From Psychrobacillus vulpis (GTDB lineage Bacteria > Bacillota > Bacilli > Bacillales_A > Planococcaceae), in assembly GCF_006861825.1 (NCBI RefSeq), contig NZ_VDGI01000011.1:56679-120678 (forward strand): a stretch of DNA of 64,000 nt, given 5' to 3'. The translations under genes and the position numbers were made by a program. A model generated the notes under the pieces. It had not been told where the DNA came from. It did no database searches and worked only from the letters and a program-made list of their open reading frames with translations. Positions 16,345 to 25,906 of this stretch are shown here, piece by piece. How positions within the stretch are numbered: the stretch's first letter is position 1; every line of letters begins with the position of its first letter.

Positions 16345-16750
16345 AGCCACTCATACACTCAATAAGCCATGTTTTGTCTCTACGGTACTCAAACGGCGCT
16401 ATACCTCGTACGATGTAGATGGCAATCATCTATCTACAGAATATCATCTGTTCTTCTATCCGTTCATTTCCTTCAAGAAGATGCCCCTACCATTATTTGG
16501 GTTTCTCACTCGTGGGGTTTACCTCGTTCCACCTGTATAGTTTCCTATACAGCTCCGTCACTGTGGCACTTTCAGGGATTGTCAGCCATATCCAAAGACT
16601 TAGGCCTTCATCCCGCCGTCAGCTAAATTAGCTGCCTTAGTTTATTTTTTCACTAAGCACGAACACTACATTCATCGCAGAATTGTGTGAGCATGGACTT
16701 TCCTCTACAATGTCTAGCATTGCAGCGATTGCCCGAATATATAAGTGGTC
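16345..16750 (-). ncRNA. rnpB: RNase P RNA, B type
   Basis: Read on the minus strand, the sequence contains the conserved blocks of Bacillus-type RNase P RNA: GAGGAAAGTCCATGCTC, TAGTGTTCGTGC, AAAGTGCCACAGTGACG, GAGAAACCCAAAT, TGGTAGGGG, and near the end ACAGAA ... TAGATAGATGATTGCC and ACAAAACATGGCTTA. The 5' (CCACTTATATATT) and 3' (GAGTGTATGAGTGG) ends pair as helix P1, fixing the ends to within a few bases. It is the catalytic RNA that trims tRNA 5' leaders. The location beside gpsB matches B. subtilis. Confidence 0.96.
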
Positions 16751-16755
16751 TATTT

Positions 16756-16784
16756 ATTATATACCAAGTATGTCCTTGTTACAA
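16756..16784 (-). promoter_or_regulatory. SigA-type promoter of rnpB
   Basis: On the minus strand TTGTAA and a perfect TATAAT are separated by 17 bases, and the predicted start lies at the 5' end of the RNase P RNA. Confidence 0.75.
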
Positions 16785-16803
16785 TATCTATGAATTAATA
16801 TAA

Positions 16804-17097
16804 TTATTCGTACAATTTGCTACCAAATACATGCTTTTCTAAATGTGATAATCTTTTTAGAATATCAAAATTTGTTGCACCTGCTTGCGGGGCTTGTTGG
16901 GTTCTTTTAGGTGTATCTGCGATTTCTTCTTTAAGTTTTTTATTTTCTAATTGAAGTTGGGAAATTTTCTTTTCAAATGCCTCGTAATCTTGAATAATAT
17001 CATCTAAGAAAGTGTCAACTTCCTCTTGGTTGTATCCTCTTAAGCCCGTTTTAAATTCTTTTTCTAGTATATCTGAAGCCTTTAATTTCATTTCCAT
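16804..17097 (-). CDS. gpsB: Cell division regulator GpsB
   Basis: Protein of 97 residues ([15 protein letters not shown]...). Start ATG 17097 has GGAAGGAAG seven bases upstream; the ATG at 17115 does not. The N-terminal DivIVA-like lipid/peptidoglycan-synthase binding part contains [19 protein letters not shown], then a coiled coil and a short C-terminal oligomerisation helix ([14 protein letters not shown]). It is known to guide class A penicillin-binding proteins (a ponA homologue is encoded at 22183) between septum and side wall. It neighbours rnpB as in B. subtilis. Confidence 0.95.
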   Translation of the reverse strand: MEMKLKASDILEKEFKTGLRGYNQEEVDTFLDDIIQDYEAFEKKISQLQLENKKLKEEIADTPKRTQQAPQAGATNFDILKRLSHLEKHVFGSKLYE

Positions 17098-17167
17098 ATG
17101 GCATCTTCCTTCCATCTACTTTTCGCTAATCGTATTATAGCATAATGGTGTCGAATAATGGAGCATT

Positions 17168-18463
17168 TTAAGGCATTTCTCCGCGCTTTTTGTTAGGTTG
17201 TGCGGTTTCCCGGGAAATATTTATTTTGCGAATAATTCTTTTTCTTCTTTTAAGATTATCTTGCTTATGGCGTTCAAAATTTGTAAGGTGAAACGATTTA
17301 TACAAGCTTTCTATATAGGCCATACACTGATCTGTCATTTGTAATGCCATATCGTAATTTTTTTCCTGATGTTCAAATAATTTCGCCAACTCTATAAAAA
17401 CTTCTATACGATATTTCCCATCAATTTCTTTTAAAGCTTCCAAGAAAGCTTTTATACTCTCATCATATAACTTCCTTCGTTTTAAATGCAAACCAACATA
17501 ATAATATGCTAAGCTCACATCTTTACTTGAAAAGTTTCTCACAACAAATTGAAACCAGTCAAAACCTGCTTGCATCGTTTTTAAATCTTGAAACCATTTC
17601 CCGATATTCGTATACGTAATCGCAGATTCTACTACCTCATTCTCTTTTAATAACTCTACTGTTAATATATAGAGAGTTACTAAAGATAAAATATCCCATT
17701 CATTATGCTTTAATACTTTCATCAAATTACTCGGATTTCCGTGTTTCACTGCATCGAAATAAATAATTGGTGCAAGATGTCCCGGTATATCATCCTTTCT
17801 AACAAACCCAAGTTTCTGTTCCTCTACTTGCTTCAACTTGAATCTATCCAAATCCCCTTTCCAAATTCTTTTAGAAGAGTGCATTAAATCAATTTGCTCA
17901 TGGATTTTAAGCTTCGGAATGAAATTACGATTCATCGTCCATCTCGATACTAACTGCGGAATATCAAAACTTTTTCCGTTATACGTAACGATTGTTTTAG
18001 ATTCTTTCCAAAAATCAGATGCAAATAAAAAAGCGGATTCCTGACTAGGATCTGCTAAGACATATTGTGTTAAAAGGAAGCCGTTTTCCACTTTGTTCAA
18101 TACACCATTTAAAAAAATGAGTACTCCTGTCCCTCTTAAACCTGTTGTTTCAATATCATAAAAACAAAAAGCACTATTGGGAGAAAACGTTAATGGATGA
18201 CCTGGATATTTTTCTTGCATAAACGATACAGCTTCTGTTAATCTTTGCAGCTCAATATTTCCATGTATATGCTGCTCCGGATAAAAAATTTCTTTCACAA
18301 ATAAAAATCCATGCTCATTTTGTATTAAACTTAGTCCTGCTTTCTCCCACATTTCCGTATAAAAAGGAAGCACAGTGTTAGGCACTTCCTTTTTTGTTTG
18401 CTCGCTTGGAGAATTCTTTTTTACAAGACCTTTCATTTGCATTAGTTTCTTTTCATAAGACAT
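17168..18463 (-). CDS. yprB: YprB, RNase H-like exonuclease domain protein
   Basis: Protein of 431 residues. The middle part is a DEDD-type exonuclease fold (YDIETTGLRGTG, TYNGKSFDIPQL, NEWDILSLVTLY), the pattern of the ribonuclease-H-like YprB family. The C-terminal ~130 residues look like TPR helices. Its ATG lies inside the 3' end of yprA (11-base overlap), so the two are translationally coupled, and YprA is a helicase. A joint nuclease-helicase role in nucleic acid processing is inferred; the substrate is not known. Confidence 0.88.
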   Translation of the reverse strand: MSYEKKLMQMKGLVKKNSPSEQTKKEVPNTVLPFYTEMWEKAGLSLIQNEHGFLFVKEIFYPEQHIHGNIELQRLTEAVSFMQEKYPGHPLTFSPNSAFCFYDIETTGLRGTGVLIFLNGVLNKVENGFLLTQYVLADPSQESAFLFASDFWKESKTIVTYNGKSFDIPQLVSRWTMNRNFIPKLKIHEQIDLMHSSKRIWKGDLDRFKLKQVEEQKLGFVRKDDIPGHLAPIIYFDAVKHGNPSNLMKVLKHNEWDILSLVTLYILTVELLKENEVVESAITYTNIGKWFQDLKTMQAGFDWFQFVVRNFSSKDVSLAYYYVGLHLKRRKLYDESIKAFLEALKEIDGKYRIEVFIELAKLFEHQEKNYDMALQMTDQCMAYIESLYKSFHLTNFERHKQDNLKRRKRIIRKINISRETAQPNKKRGEMP

Positions 18464-20732
18464 TTTCTTTTACCTGCAAAAAGGAGAGTAGTTTCGTTAC
18501 TTCTTTTTTCAAATTTAAGGCTGCATCTTGTGCCCCTATACAAGCTGGGCAACCATTTGAACATGAACAATTTTCCACTTGCTCTGTTACTTTTGGAACT
18601 AATTCGTCCCATAAATCAAACATTCTTTCAGATAAACCAATTCCTCCAGGATAACTATCGTATACATAGAAGGTTGGCTTCTCCATATTAATAGATTTAA
18701 CTTGTGGAACTACATGAATGTCTTTTGCATCACAATGAATGAACAATGGAATAAACGAATGCAACGCATAAGCAACTCCGGTCATAGCATCTGATAGCAA
18801 AGTATCTGTCCAATCTGTAGGTTTGTCAAAAGTAAACCATGTAGAAGAAGTATGCAATTCTATAGGAGGTAAATGAATTTTTCCAGATCCAATATTGTCA
18901 TGTGTGTCAAACTTAATTTTTTTGAATATGGTTGGTTGAGCAAGAACGATTATATCGCCATACTGCAATGCTCCAACATTTACTACTCTTTCTTTGTCTT
19001 CACTTAACACTTTTAATTCAACAGCTATATTCGCATCTGTGAAATAATCTACATCTACCTCTCGAACAAAAGCCTTCTTTTCTTCCCAATCTAGTTTTTC
19101 CACTTGAAATTGTGTCCCTTGATGTAGATAAATAGCCTCTTCATGAAGCAAAGTCATCGCACTATACTGATCCATTTCCCCAATTACACGTGTACGTGAA
19201 GGTATAGATTGATCAATAATGATAACATTTTCTTGCGATGCAGAACGCAAACTAATATTGCTTGCTGGAAAGCTTTCAGACATCCAGTGCCATTTATCCG
19301 CTGTTTTTAACAAAACACTTTCTTCTTCTAAAAATGCTAATAACTCTTGCACAGAAAACTCAGCATATGAATCTAGCGTAGAAAAGGGTAACTCAAAAGC
19401 TGCACATTTCAAATGATCCATCAAAATAATCATGTTATCAGGATGAATTCGAACTTCTTCCGGAGACTGCCCTAAAAAATAGGATGGATGATTCACGACA
19501 TATTGGTCTAATGCAGTCGACTGCGCAACGTAAATAATTAGCGCTTCATCTTGTCTTCTACCCGCTCTTCCAGCTTGCTGCCAAGCGCTTGCTATATTAC
19601 CCGGGTATCCAGTCATAATACAAGCCTGTAATTGGCCTATATCGACCCCAAGTTCAAGTGCATTCGTGCTTACTACTGTACGAATTATTCCTTCACGTAA
19701 GCCTTTTTCAATCGTTCTTCTTTCAGAAGGCAAATAGCCACCACGATAGCCACGAATTGATTGATCATTAATCTTTTTACTTACTAATGCTTGTAAGTAA
19801 GTAACAAGCATTTCTACTCGGACTCTACTTTTCGCAAACACAATTGTTTGAATTCCATTCACATACAGTTCTTGCGCTAAATCTCGTACTTCTAAAACAG
19901 CACTTCTACGTACATTAAATACAGGGTGTATGACAGGTGGATTATAGAATACAAAATGTTTTCTACCAGCAGGTGCTCCATTTTCATCGATTAGTTTATG
20001 CGTCGTATTCGTTAAAGACTCCGCAAGTTCTTTTGGATTTTTAATGGTTGCAGATGTACAAATAAACTGTGGATTACTCCCATAAAACTCACAAATCCTT
20101 TTTAACCTTCTAATGACATGTGAAACGTGACTACCAAAAACACCTTTATATGTATGTATTTCGTCTATTACTATATATTTTAAGTTTTCAAAGAGAGATA
20201 CCCATTTTGTATGATGAGGAAGTATACCTGAGTGTAGCATATCCGGATTCGTTAAAACGATATGTCCAGACTTCCGTACTTTTTGTCTAATCCCTGGCTC
20301 CGTATCCCCATCGTATGTATAACTTAAAATTTCTTCCCCACTAGCTTCAATTAGATGCTGTAAATCACTTTTTTGATCTTGGGCCAATGCTTTTGTAGGA
20401 AATAAATAAATAGCTCGAGAGGTGGGGTCGTCTAATATCGACTGTAGAACCGGTAGATGATAACAAAGAGATTTACCAGAGGCAGTAGGTGTGATTGTCG
20501 TATAGGAATCGCCAGAGACTGCAGCATCAAACGCTTGTCTTTGGTGAATATATAATTGGTCTACTCCCCGACTAACTAATGCTTTTTGCAAGGATGGATG
20601 CATTTTGTCTGGAAAAGGAGCATATTTTGCCTTTTTCTCTTCAGTAGTATGAACATGCACAATTTTTGAATTTCGATTTCCATCTATTTTCCAGCCATCT
20701 AATAACTGTTGAATTGTCTGTTGTTTATGCAT
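18453..20732 (-). CDS. yprA: DEAD/DEAH-box helicase YprA (Mrf-type)
   Basis: Protein of 759 residues. Superfamily 2 helicase with TPTASGKSLCYHLP (Walker A), VIDEIHTYKG (motif II), a SAT motif (CTSATIKNP) and AGRAGRRQDEA (motif VI). The C-terminus has the DUF1998 region with four clustered cysteines in CSCSNGCPACIG, a metal-binding site. The B. subtilis family member (MrfA) acts with MrfB/YprB in excision of mitomycin C-damaged DNA; the yprB gene follows directly here. The start overlaps the end of yppE by 8 bases. Confidence 0.93.
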   Translation of the reverse strand: MHKQQTIQQLLDGWKIDGNRNSKIVHVHTTEEKKAKYAPFPDKMHPSLQKALVSRGVDQLYIHQRQAFDAAVSGDSYTTITPTASGKSLCYHLPVLQSILDDPTSRAIYLFPTKALAQDQKSDLQHLIEASGEEILSYTYDGDTEPGIRQKVRKSGHIVLTNPDMLHSGILPHHTKWVSLFENLKYIVIDEIHTYKGVFGSHVSHVIRRLKRICEFYGSNPQFICTSATIKNPKELAESLTNTTHKLIDENGAPAGRKHFVFYNPPVIHPVFNVRRSAVLEVRDLAQELYVNGIQTIVFAKSRVRVEMLVTYLQALVSKKINDQSIRGYRGGYLPSERRTIEKGLREGIIRTVVSTNALELGVDIGQLQACIMTGYPGNIASAWQQAGRAGRRQDEALIIYVAQSTALDQYVVNHPSYFLGQSPEEVRIHPDNMIILMDHLKCAAFELPFSTLDSYAEFSVQELLAFLEEESVLLKTADKWHWMSESFPASNISLRSASQENVIIIDQSIPSRTRVIGEMDQYSAMTLLHEEAIYLHQGTQFQVEKLDWEEKKAFVREVDVDYFTDANIAVELKVLSEDKERVVNVGALQYGDIIVLAQPTIFKKIKFDTHDNIGSGKIHLPPIELHTSSTWFTFDKPTDWTDTLLSDAMTGVAYALHSFIPLFIHCDAKDIHVVPQVKSINMEKPTFYVYDSYPGGIGLSERMFDLWDELVPKVTEQVENCSCSNGCPACIGAQDAALNLKKEVTKLLSFLQVKENVL

Positions 20733-21093
20733 GTTCGTCCCCTACTTCCTTTATCGCCTGAATAATCGTTTCTAAAGTATACTTTGAAGAATGTATGGAT
20801 TTATAAAACCGTTTTTTACTTGTACCCTTATAATAGGATTGAACTATAAACTGTTTCATGGATTCAACTAAAGAATTTATTTGGCTTGGATGTACATACT
20901 TTGGCCTTTTTACTTGAATCCATTTCCGGACAAGATTTTCCCATTCAAGGAGAAGTTCGTCTATATAATACGCGTGTGGACGAACTTCTTGAAAAAAATC
21001 TGGATCTTTATCTTCTTCTCTATATGATTCAAAACGAATGATACAATCATCACATTCGCCTAACAACTGTTTACTTAAATCTGCTAATGACAA
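20725..21093 (-). CDS. yppE: YppE-family protein (DUF1798)
   Basis: Protein of 122 residues, all helical, of unknown biochemical function. The family pattern is visible: FYEEV-like FFQEVRPHAYYIDELLLEW, RPKYVHPSQI, and a C-terminal SSKYTLETIIQAI. I chose the TTG at 21093 because GAGGG lies 6 bases before it, giving the usual YppE length; the ATG five codons upstream has no ribosome-binding site. It is the first gene of the yppE-yprA-yprB run. Confidence 0.8.
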   Translation of the reverse strand: MSLADLSKQLLGECDDCIIRFESYREEDKDPDFFQEVRPHAYYIDELLLEWENLVRKWIQVKRPKYVHPSQINSLVESMKQFIVQSYYKGTSKKRFYKSIHSSKYTLETIIQAIKEVGDEHA

Positions 21094-21167
21094 AATAATC
21101 CCTCGCATTCTAGTAATAGTTTAACAAATTCGAAGGCATATTACTAGTTTCAACGAACATACATTCT

Positions 21168-21323
21168 TTATAATTTATTTTCAATTTTTTCAATCTTTGC
21201 AAGTAAATGAAAGGATGATTTGCTAAAATTCTCTTCGAACTTATCCTGTTCATCATGTAAGCGACTTTCAAGTAAATACTCCAACAATTCTAGTTGGTCA
21301 ATTAAACGTTCAATTTTATTCAT
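21168..21323 (-). CDS. Small hypothetical helical protein, 51 residues
   Basis: ATG 21323 is preceded by AAAGGGGGAG with good spacing. The product (MNKIERLIDQLELLEYLL..., ending KIEKIENKL) is strongly heptad-like and probably a coiled coil. It lies between yppE and recU, where B. subtilis also has small ypp genes, but I cannot match it to one. Good ribosome-binding site and amphipathic pattern make it likely real. Confidence 0.55.
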   Translation of the reverse strand: MNKIERLIDQLELLEYLLESRLHDEQDKFEENFSKSSFHLLAKIEKIENKL

Positions 21324-21561
21324 CCTATACTCCCCCTTTATTTATAAGTATGTTCCGTATTAATTGTTCAATACCTCCCCCGTCGACAAACGTTCTTTCG
21401 AACAGACAAAACTAGTGCGGTGTCGACACTTCCTAAGATAAGTAGTTGAATTTACTGTAATTCGATTTATTTATTTTTTCAAATAGAATAATGAAACTAT
21501 ATTTGTTTCATTAACGTCTAATTAACTTGTGATAAACTAATAGCATAAAGAGGTGAGCAGC

Positions 21562-22161
21562 TTGGCTATTCGTTATCCAAATGGAAAGGTATACACTCCA
21601 AAAAAAGATCAATCAATAGTAAAGAAAAAGGATTATTCTTTTAGTAATAGGGGTAAGACATTAGAGGATGAAATAAACGATGCTAATGAGTACTACCTGA
21701 CACATGGAATTGCCGTAATCTATAAAAAACCGATTCCAATTCAGGTCGTTAAAGTAGATTATCCAAGTAGAAGTAGCGCTGTTATAAAGGAAGCATACTA
21801 TCGAACTGCTTCTACAACCGACTTTAATGGAGTGTACGAAGGGAAATATATTGACTTTGAAGCAAAAGAAACGGAAAATAGAACAGCATTTCCTTTAAAA
21901 AATGTTCATCTTCATCAAGTGGAACATATGAGAAAAGTGGTTAAACAACATGGTATTTGTTTCTTACTTGTTCGCTTTTCTGCTATTAATCGTTATTTTT
22001 ATTTGCCATTTGAACATTTAGGTCTATTTTGGGATAGAATGCAAACAGGAGGACGAAAATCTATTGCCTTATCTGAATTTGAAGAACATGCAATAGAAAT
22101 ATCCCCCAAATATGCACCAAGAATTGATTATTTAGAAATAGTTAAGAACTTGTCTGTATAA
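21562..22161 (+). CDS. recU: Holliday junction resolvase RecU
   Basis: Protein of 199 residues (MAIRYPNGKVY...). TTG 21562 lies six bases after GAGGTG and matches the family start IRYPNG; the GTG at 21553 is inside the ribosome-binding site. Nuclease-fold motifs: RGKTLEDEINDAN, STTDFNGVYEGKYIDFEAKET (catalytic Asp, Glu, Lys) and FFLVRF-like strand LLVRF. RecU cuts four-way junctions during recombination and segregation. It forms an operon with ponA, 21 bases downstream, as in B. subtilis. Confidence 0.96.
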   Translation: MAIRYPNGKVYTPKKDQSIVKKKDYSFSNRGKTLEDEINDANEYYLTHGIAVIYKKPIPIQVVKVDYPSRSSAVIKEAYYRTASTTDFNGVYEGKYIDFEAKETENRTAFPLKNVHLHQVEHMRKVVKQHGICFLLVRFSAINRYFYLPFEHLGLFWDRMQTGGRKSIALSEFEEHAIEISPKYAPRIDYLEIVKNLSV

Positions 22162-22182
22162 AGTGAAAGTGAGGAGACGTTT

Positions 22183-24777
22183 ATGAGTGAGCAAAAAAGA
22201 ACTCGTGAACAACGAAGAAAAGAATTACAACAACAAAAGCAAACAAAAAAACCTATAAAACTATGGATTAAACGAATATTTATTACATTGATTGCTTTAG
22301 GTGTTCTAGCCGGTATAGGAGGCGGTGCACTCTTTGCTTTTTACGCAAGCACAGCACCAGAGTTAGATGAGACGTCATTGAAGGATCCTATAAGTCCGAA
22401 ACTTCTAGATGCAAATGGAGACTTATTTGCAACTGTAGGTGCCGAAAATAGAGAGTACGTACCATACGATGAAATTCCTAAACAAATGGAAGATGCTATT
22501 CTTGCTACGGAAGATGCACGTTTCTATGATCATATGGGTGTCGATTTCTTACGTTTAGGGAAGGCAGTACTTGCAAACTTCACCAGCGGGTTTGGTTCTC
22601 AAGGTGCAAGTACACTGACACAACAAGTTATAAAAAACTCGTTCTTAACGAATGAAAAAACGTTAAAGCGAAAAGCACAAGAAGCATATCTTGCTATTCA
22701 ATTAGAGCGTAAATACGAAAAAGAAGAAATTTTTGAAATGTACTTTAACAAAGTATTAATGTCTGGAAGAATTTACGGTTTTGGAACAGCAGCTCAATAT
22801 TTTTACGGAAAAGAATTAAAGGACTTAACATTAGATCAATTTGCAGTCCTTGCAGGGATGCCACAAAGCCCAAATAATTATAATCCATTTAAAAATCCTG
22901 ACCTTGCAGAAAAACGTAGAAATATCGTTCTTCATCTGATGAATCTTCATGGCAAAATTACAGAAGAAGAAATGAAAGCAGCACAAGCAATACCAATCGA
23001 GGACACTTTACTCCCTGAAGATCAACGTGTTGCTAAACAGAATTCTAAATATGATGCCTTTATTGATGTTGTATTAGATGAGTTAGAAAAACATGGAGAT
23101 GGAGATTCCATTTCGGATGGTATAACAATTCATACAACACTACAGCCAGATGCACAAAAACAAGTAGAAGCAACTTTAAACTCTGATATGTTCCCAACAG
23201 AAGATATTCAGTCAGCTGTTGCAGTAATCGATACGAAGACTGGTGCAATTGCTGCAGTTGGTGGTGGACGAAATTACGGAGCAATTCGTGGATACAACTA
23301 CGCTTATGATATGAAACTTCGATCACCTGGTTCTACTATTAAGCCTTTACTGGATTATGGTCCTGCGATTGAATTTCTAAACTGGTCAACTGGCCATACA
23401 ATTGTTGATGAAGAAATTAAGTACACTGGCACCGATCAAGTAGTTCGTAACTTTAGTGGGAAATATAGAGGTGCTATGACGATGCGTGAAGCACTTTATA
23501 ATTCTCAAAACGTCCCTGCTGTAAAAACATTAAAAGAAGTCGGGACTAAAAACGCAAAAGAATTTATTAATCGATTTGGAATTGATATTGGAGATGTAAC
23601 AGAAAGTAGTGCAATTGGTGGAACATCTAAATCAATGTCTCCAATTCAAATGGCTGGAGCATATGCAGCGTTTGGTAACAATGGTGTCCATACAGAGCCA
23701 TATGCAATTAATAAAATCGTTTATCGTGATGGAAAGACAGAAAAAAATTATCGTCCTGAATCAAAGCCTGTTATGAAAGATTCCACAGCTTATATGGTGA
23801 CGGATGTCTTAAGAGATGTATTAACAAAAGGGACTGCAAAAAAAGCAGCTGTTAGCGGATTAGATATTGCAGGTAAATCTGGTACTTCCAATTATGATTC
23901 CAATCAAATGTCATCTTGGAATTTACCAAAAAGTGCCTTCCCGGATGTTTGGTTTGCTGGTTATACAACGAATTATTCAATTGCTGTATGGGCTGGATAT
24001 CCCGACATAAAAACGCCAATGACAACAAATGAAGAACGTTACTTACCACAAAAGATATTTAAACAAGTAATGGGTAATATTTCAGACGGAAAAACAACTG
24101 AAAAGTTTAAAAAGCCTAATTCCGTTGTAGAAGCAACAATTGAAAAAGGAACTGATCCACTTCAGTTAGCAAGTGAATTCACTCCTGATGACATGAAGTA
24201 TACAGAGTTGTTTGTAAAAGGAACAGAACCAACTTCTGTTTCCGAAAAATATAAAAAACTAGAGCTAAATGCTCCGACTAATTTAAAAGTAAACTATGAT
24301 GAAATAACTTCTACTGCAACACTATCATGGGATTTTGAAAAGCCAGAAGATCAAGATGTCGATGTAAAATTTGAAGTGTCTGTTGCAATAGACAATGGTC
24401 CTAATGAAGTTCTTCAAACAACAGACCAAATGGGACTGATCGTTCAAAGTCTAATACCAGGAAGTACGTATGTATTCTCTGTCACAGCAGTTTCCGAGGA
24501 TGTCCGAAGTGAACCTACTTCTATATCCTTAACACTGGAAGCAGTTGTTGAAGAAGATCTAGAAGAAATACCTCCTGCTGAAAATGGAGGAAATGAAAAT
24601 CCTGGGGACTCCAGCAATAATGGAAATGGTAACAACAACGGCAGTGGAAATGGAAACGGCAATGGTGACGGAAACGGTAGCGATGGATCATCTGAAGATA
24701 ATTCAGGTGGTACCACTTCACCTGGAGATATAGTACCTCCTACTGAACCTACCGAGCCAGAAGGATCAAATCCGTAA
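22183..24777 (+). CDS. ponA: Penicillin-binding protein 1A/1B (class A)
   Basis: Protein of 864 residues. N-terminal basic tail and one membrane anchor (about 28-50); glycosyltransferase family 51 domain with ATEDARFYDHMGVD and QGASTLTQQ; transpeptidase domain with STIK (active Ser), SQN and KSGT motifs. A fibronectin type III domain follows (about 705-790; NAPTNLKVNY, TATLSWDFEKP) and a C-terminal low-complexity tail of Gly, Asn and Ser. It polymerises and cross-links peptidoglycan outside the membrane. The operon with recU and the nearby gpsB, whose product positions this enzyme, agree with B. subtilis. Confidence 0.97.
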   Translation: MSEQKRTREQRRKELQQQKQTKKPIKLWIKRIFITLIALGVLAGIGGGALFAFYASTAPELDETSLKDPISPKLLDANGDLFATVGAENREYVPYDEIPKQMEDAILATEDARFYDHMGVDFLRLGKAVLANFTSGFGSQGASTLTQQVIKNSFLTNEKTLKRKAQEAYLAIQLERKYEKEEIFEMYFNKVLMSGRIYGFGTAAQYFYGKELKDLTLDQFAVLAGMPQSPNNYNPFKNPDLAEKRRNIVLHLMNLHGKITEEEMKAAQAIPIEDTLLPEDQRVAKQNSKYDAFIDVVLDELEKHGDGDSISDGITIHTTLQPDAQKQVEATLNSDMFPTEDIQSAVAVIDTKTGAIAAVGGGRNYGAIRGYNYAYDMKLRSPGSTIKPLLDYGPAIEFLNWSTGHTIVDEEIKYTGTDQVVRNFSGKYRGAMTMREALYNSQNVPAVKTLKEVGTKNAKEFINRFGIDIGDVTESSAIGGTSKSMSPIQMAGAYAAFGNNGVHTEPYAINKIVYRDGKTEKNYRPESKPVMKDSTAYMVTDVLRDVLTKGTAKKAAVSGLDIAGKSGTSNYDSNQMSSWNLPKSAFPDVWFAGYTTNYSIAVWAGYPDIKTPMTTNEERYLPQKIFKQVMGNISDGKTTEKFKKPNSVVEATIEKGTDPLQLASEFTPDDMKYTELFVKGTEPTSVSEKYKKLELNAPTNLKVNYDEITSTATLSWDFEKPEDQDVDVKFEVSVAIDNGPNEVLQTTDQMGLIVQSLIPGSTYVFSVTAVSEDVRSEPTSISLTLEAVVEEDLEEIPPAENGGNENPGDSSNNGNGNNNGSGNGNGNGDGNGSDGSSEDNSGGTTSPGDIVPPTEPTEPEGSNP

Positions 24778-24802
24778 TAAGAAAAGTGCAGAAGCACCCT
24801 TT

Positions 24803-25078
24803 TGCATCTTGTCTTCATCGTTTCTATCGTGCTTTGGACAGCATGTCGGCCATCTTATTACCGGATAAGTTTTATGAGGGACGGGAAGTGGCAAACCACT
24901 TCCCGTCCCTCTTTTTCGGTAATCCTATAGCTGTCGTTTGTCCGTCTCCCGCTCGAAACGGTTGGAGTCAGGTGGCTTTGCTTTAGGTTAATGAAAGAAT
25001 AGATACTATCTACCTAGAGAGCGGCGCGCGAAGATTCAATTTCGGGCGCCGCTCTCCACTTCTCAATTTAGAGATGCT
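24803..25078. repeat. Structured dispersed repeat, copy 1
   Basis: About 276 bases, nearly identical to 57810-58082. Conserved parts: GTGCTTTGGACAG, TGTCGGCCATCTTATTACC, a 16-base-pair hairpin GAGGGACGGGAAGTGG/CCACTTCCCGTCCCTC (24876-24911) followed by TTTTTC and enclosed by ATTACCG...CGGTAAT, a second strong hairpin GAGAGCGGCGC.../...GCGCCGCTCTC near 25016-25056, and an end at GAGATGCT. It lies downstream of ponA and does not look coding. It could be a non-autonomous mobile element or a repeated RNA. Confidence 0.75.
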
Positions 25079-25821
25079 ACTAATTTTTGTTCATCAGAAA
25101 TCATAAACTGCACCTCTTTTATTAGATTTTTAAGTCCAATATTAAGGGTGCAGTTCAAAGCGAAACAGACGAGCCCCGCCCGGAGCGAAGCGAGGGCACT
25201 GAAAAAGTCCTCCAAGAGATTTCATAGAGAGTATGGTGAATGACAAGTTGTTCACATACTCTCTTTTTATTGGGAAATCGTTGATTTCCGATCCAGGCGG
25301 ACGCTTTCCGCCGGCATGGCTTCAGCCGCTTCCCTTGCTCCTGCGCAAGCTCGTCGCAAAAATTAATTTCGCTACGCTCAGTCCAGGGTCTTCAGCTCAT
25401 GCACCTGCCGCTTCGCTTTCAGTGCAGAAAACATTGCTATTCCGGCTGGAGTCGCCGCCTTCCCCTCCAATCAACTAGCACCCACCGCGAGGAGGTTGAG
25501 GAAACGCCCGCGGAAAGGGAGGTCACTGAAAAAGTCACTTTTTTTCAAAAAATAAAAACGAAATCCCATAATTCCTTCACTTTTTAGGGTGTTTATGGGG
25601 ACGTCATGCCAATTTTGATACAAATATACTTCTCAAGTGGTGACTTTATTTTCTGAATTTTGGTTTTTCAGTGGCCTCCGGAAAGGGAGCCGTTTCAACG
25701 ATTTTCTTATTTATTGGACTATTGGATAACCCTTCGGACTTTTCAGTCCCCTGCGAAGCGAGGGAGGATTCTCGTAGCGGCTATTTGATAGATAATTTAT
25801 TGGAATGACACTCTTTCAGCG
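25079..25821. repeat. Mosaic of GC-rich dispersed repeat fragments
   Basis: No gene. GC-rich blocks (GCGAAGCGAGGGCACTGAAA at 25184; CGCCCGCGGAAAGGGAGG near 25505; CCGGAAAGGGAGCCGTTTCA near 25678; GCGAAGCGAGGGAGGATTCT near 25753) alternate with AT-rich pieces. The CACTGAAAAAGT boundary occurs at 25197 and 25524 and inverted near 25664 and 25739. The 150-base segment 25524-25673 is bracketed by inverted CACTGAAAAA ends. Bases 25779-25820 match, inverted, the start of the 199-base repeat at 49810 and 58363. Confidence 0.7.
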
Positions 25822-25906
25822 CCCTTACAAGTCTTTACTAATCCTAGTAAAAGTACTATAAACACTAGGTTCATAGTACATCAATTTTATATACTTTCTT
25901 ATCTTT
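25822..25906. repeat. 85-bp AT-rich repeat, copy 1
   Basis: From CCCTTACAAGTCTTTACTAA to TACTTTCTTATCTT, nearly identical to 58578-58660. It contains the palindromic stretch TTTACTAATCCTAGTAAA. It lies next to the GC-rich mosaics in both places. Confidence 0.75.

Noticed and set aside
16369..16631. Small plus-strand reading frames over rnpB
   Set aside because: They lie on the complement of conserved RNase P RNA blocks and have no ribosome-binding site.
21388..21402. LexA (SOS) box upstream of recU
   Set aside because: GTTCTTTCGAAC has the half-sites in the reverse order from the Bacillus box (GAAC-N4-GTTC).
24444..24818. Pro/Leu-rich reading frame opposite the ponA tail
   Set aside because: Shadow of the Gly/Asn-rich low-complexity tail of PonA.
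25233..25587. Two short reading frames in the repeat island
   Set aside because: GC-rich repeat sequence with no start signal or protein-like pattern; the same phrases recur in other frames elsewhere.
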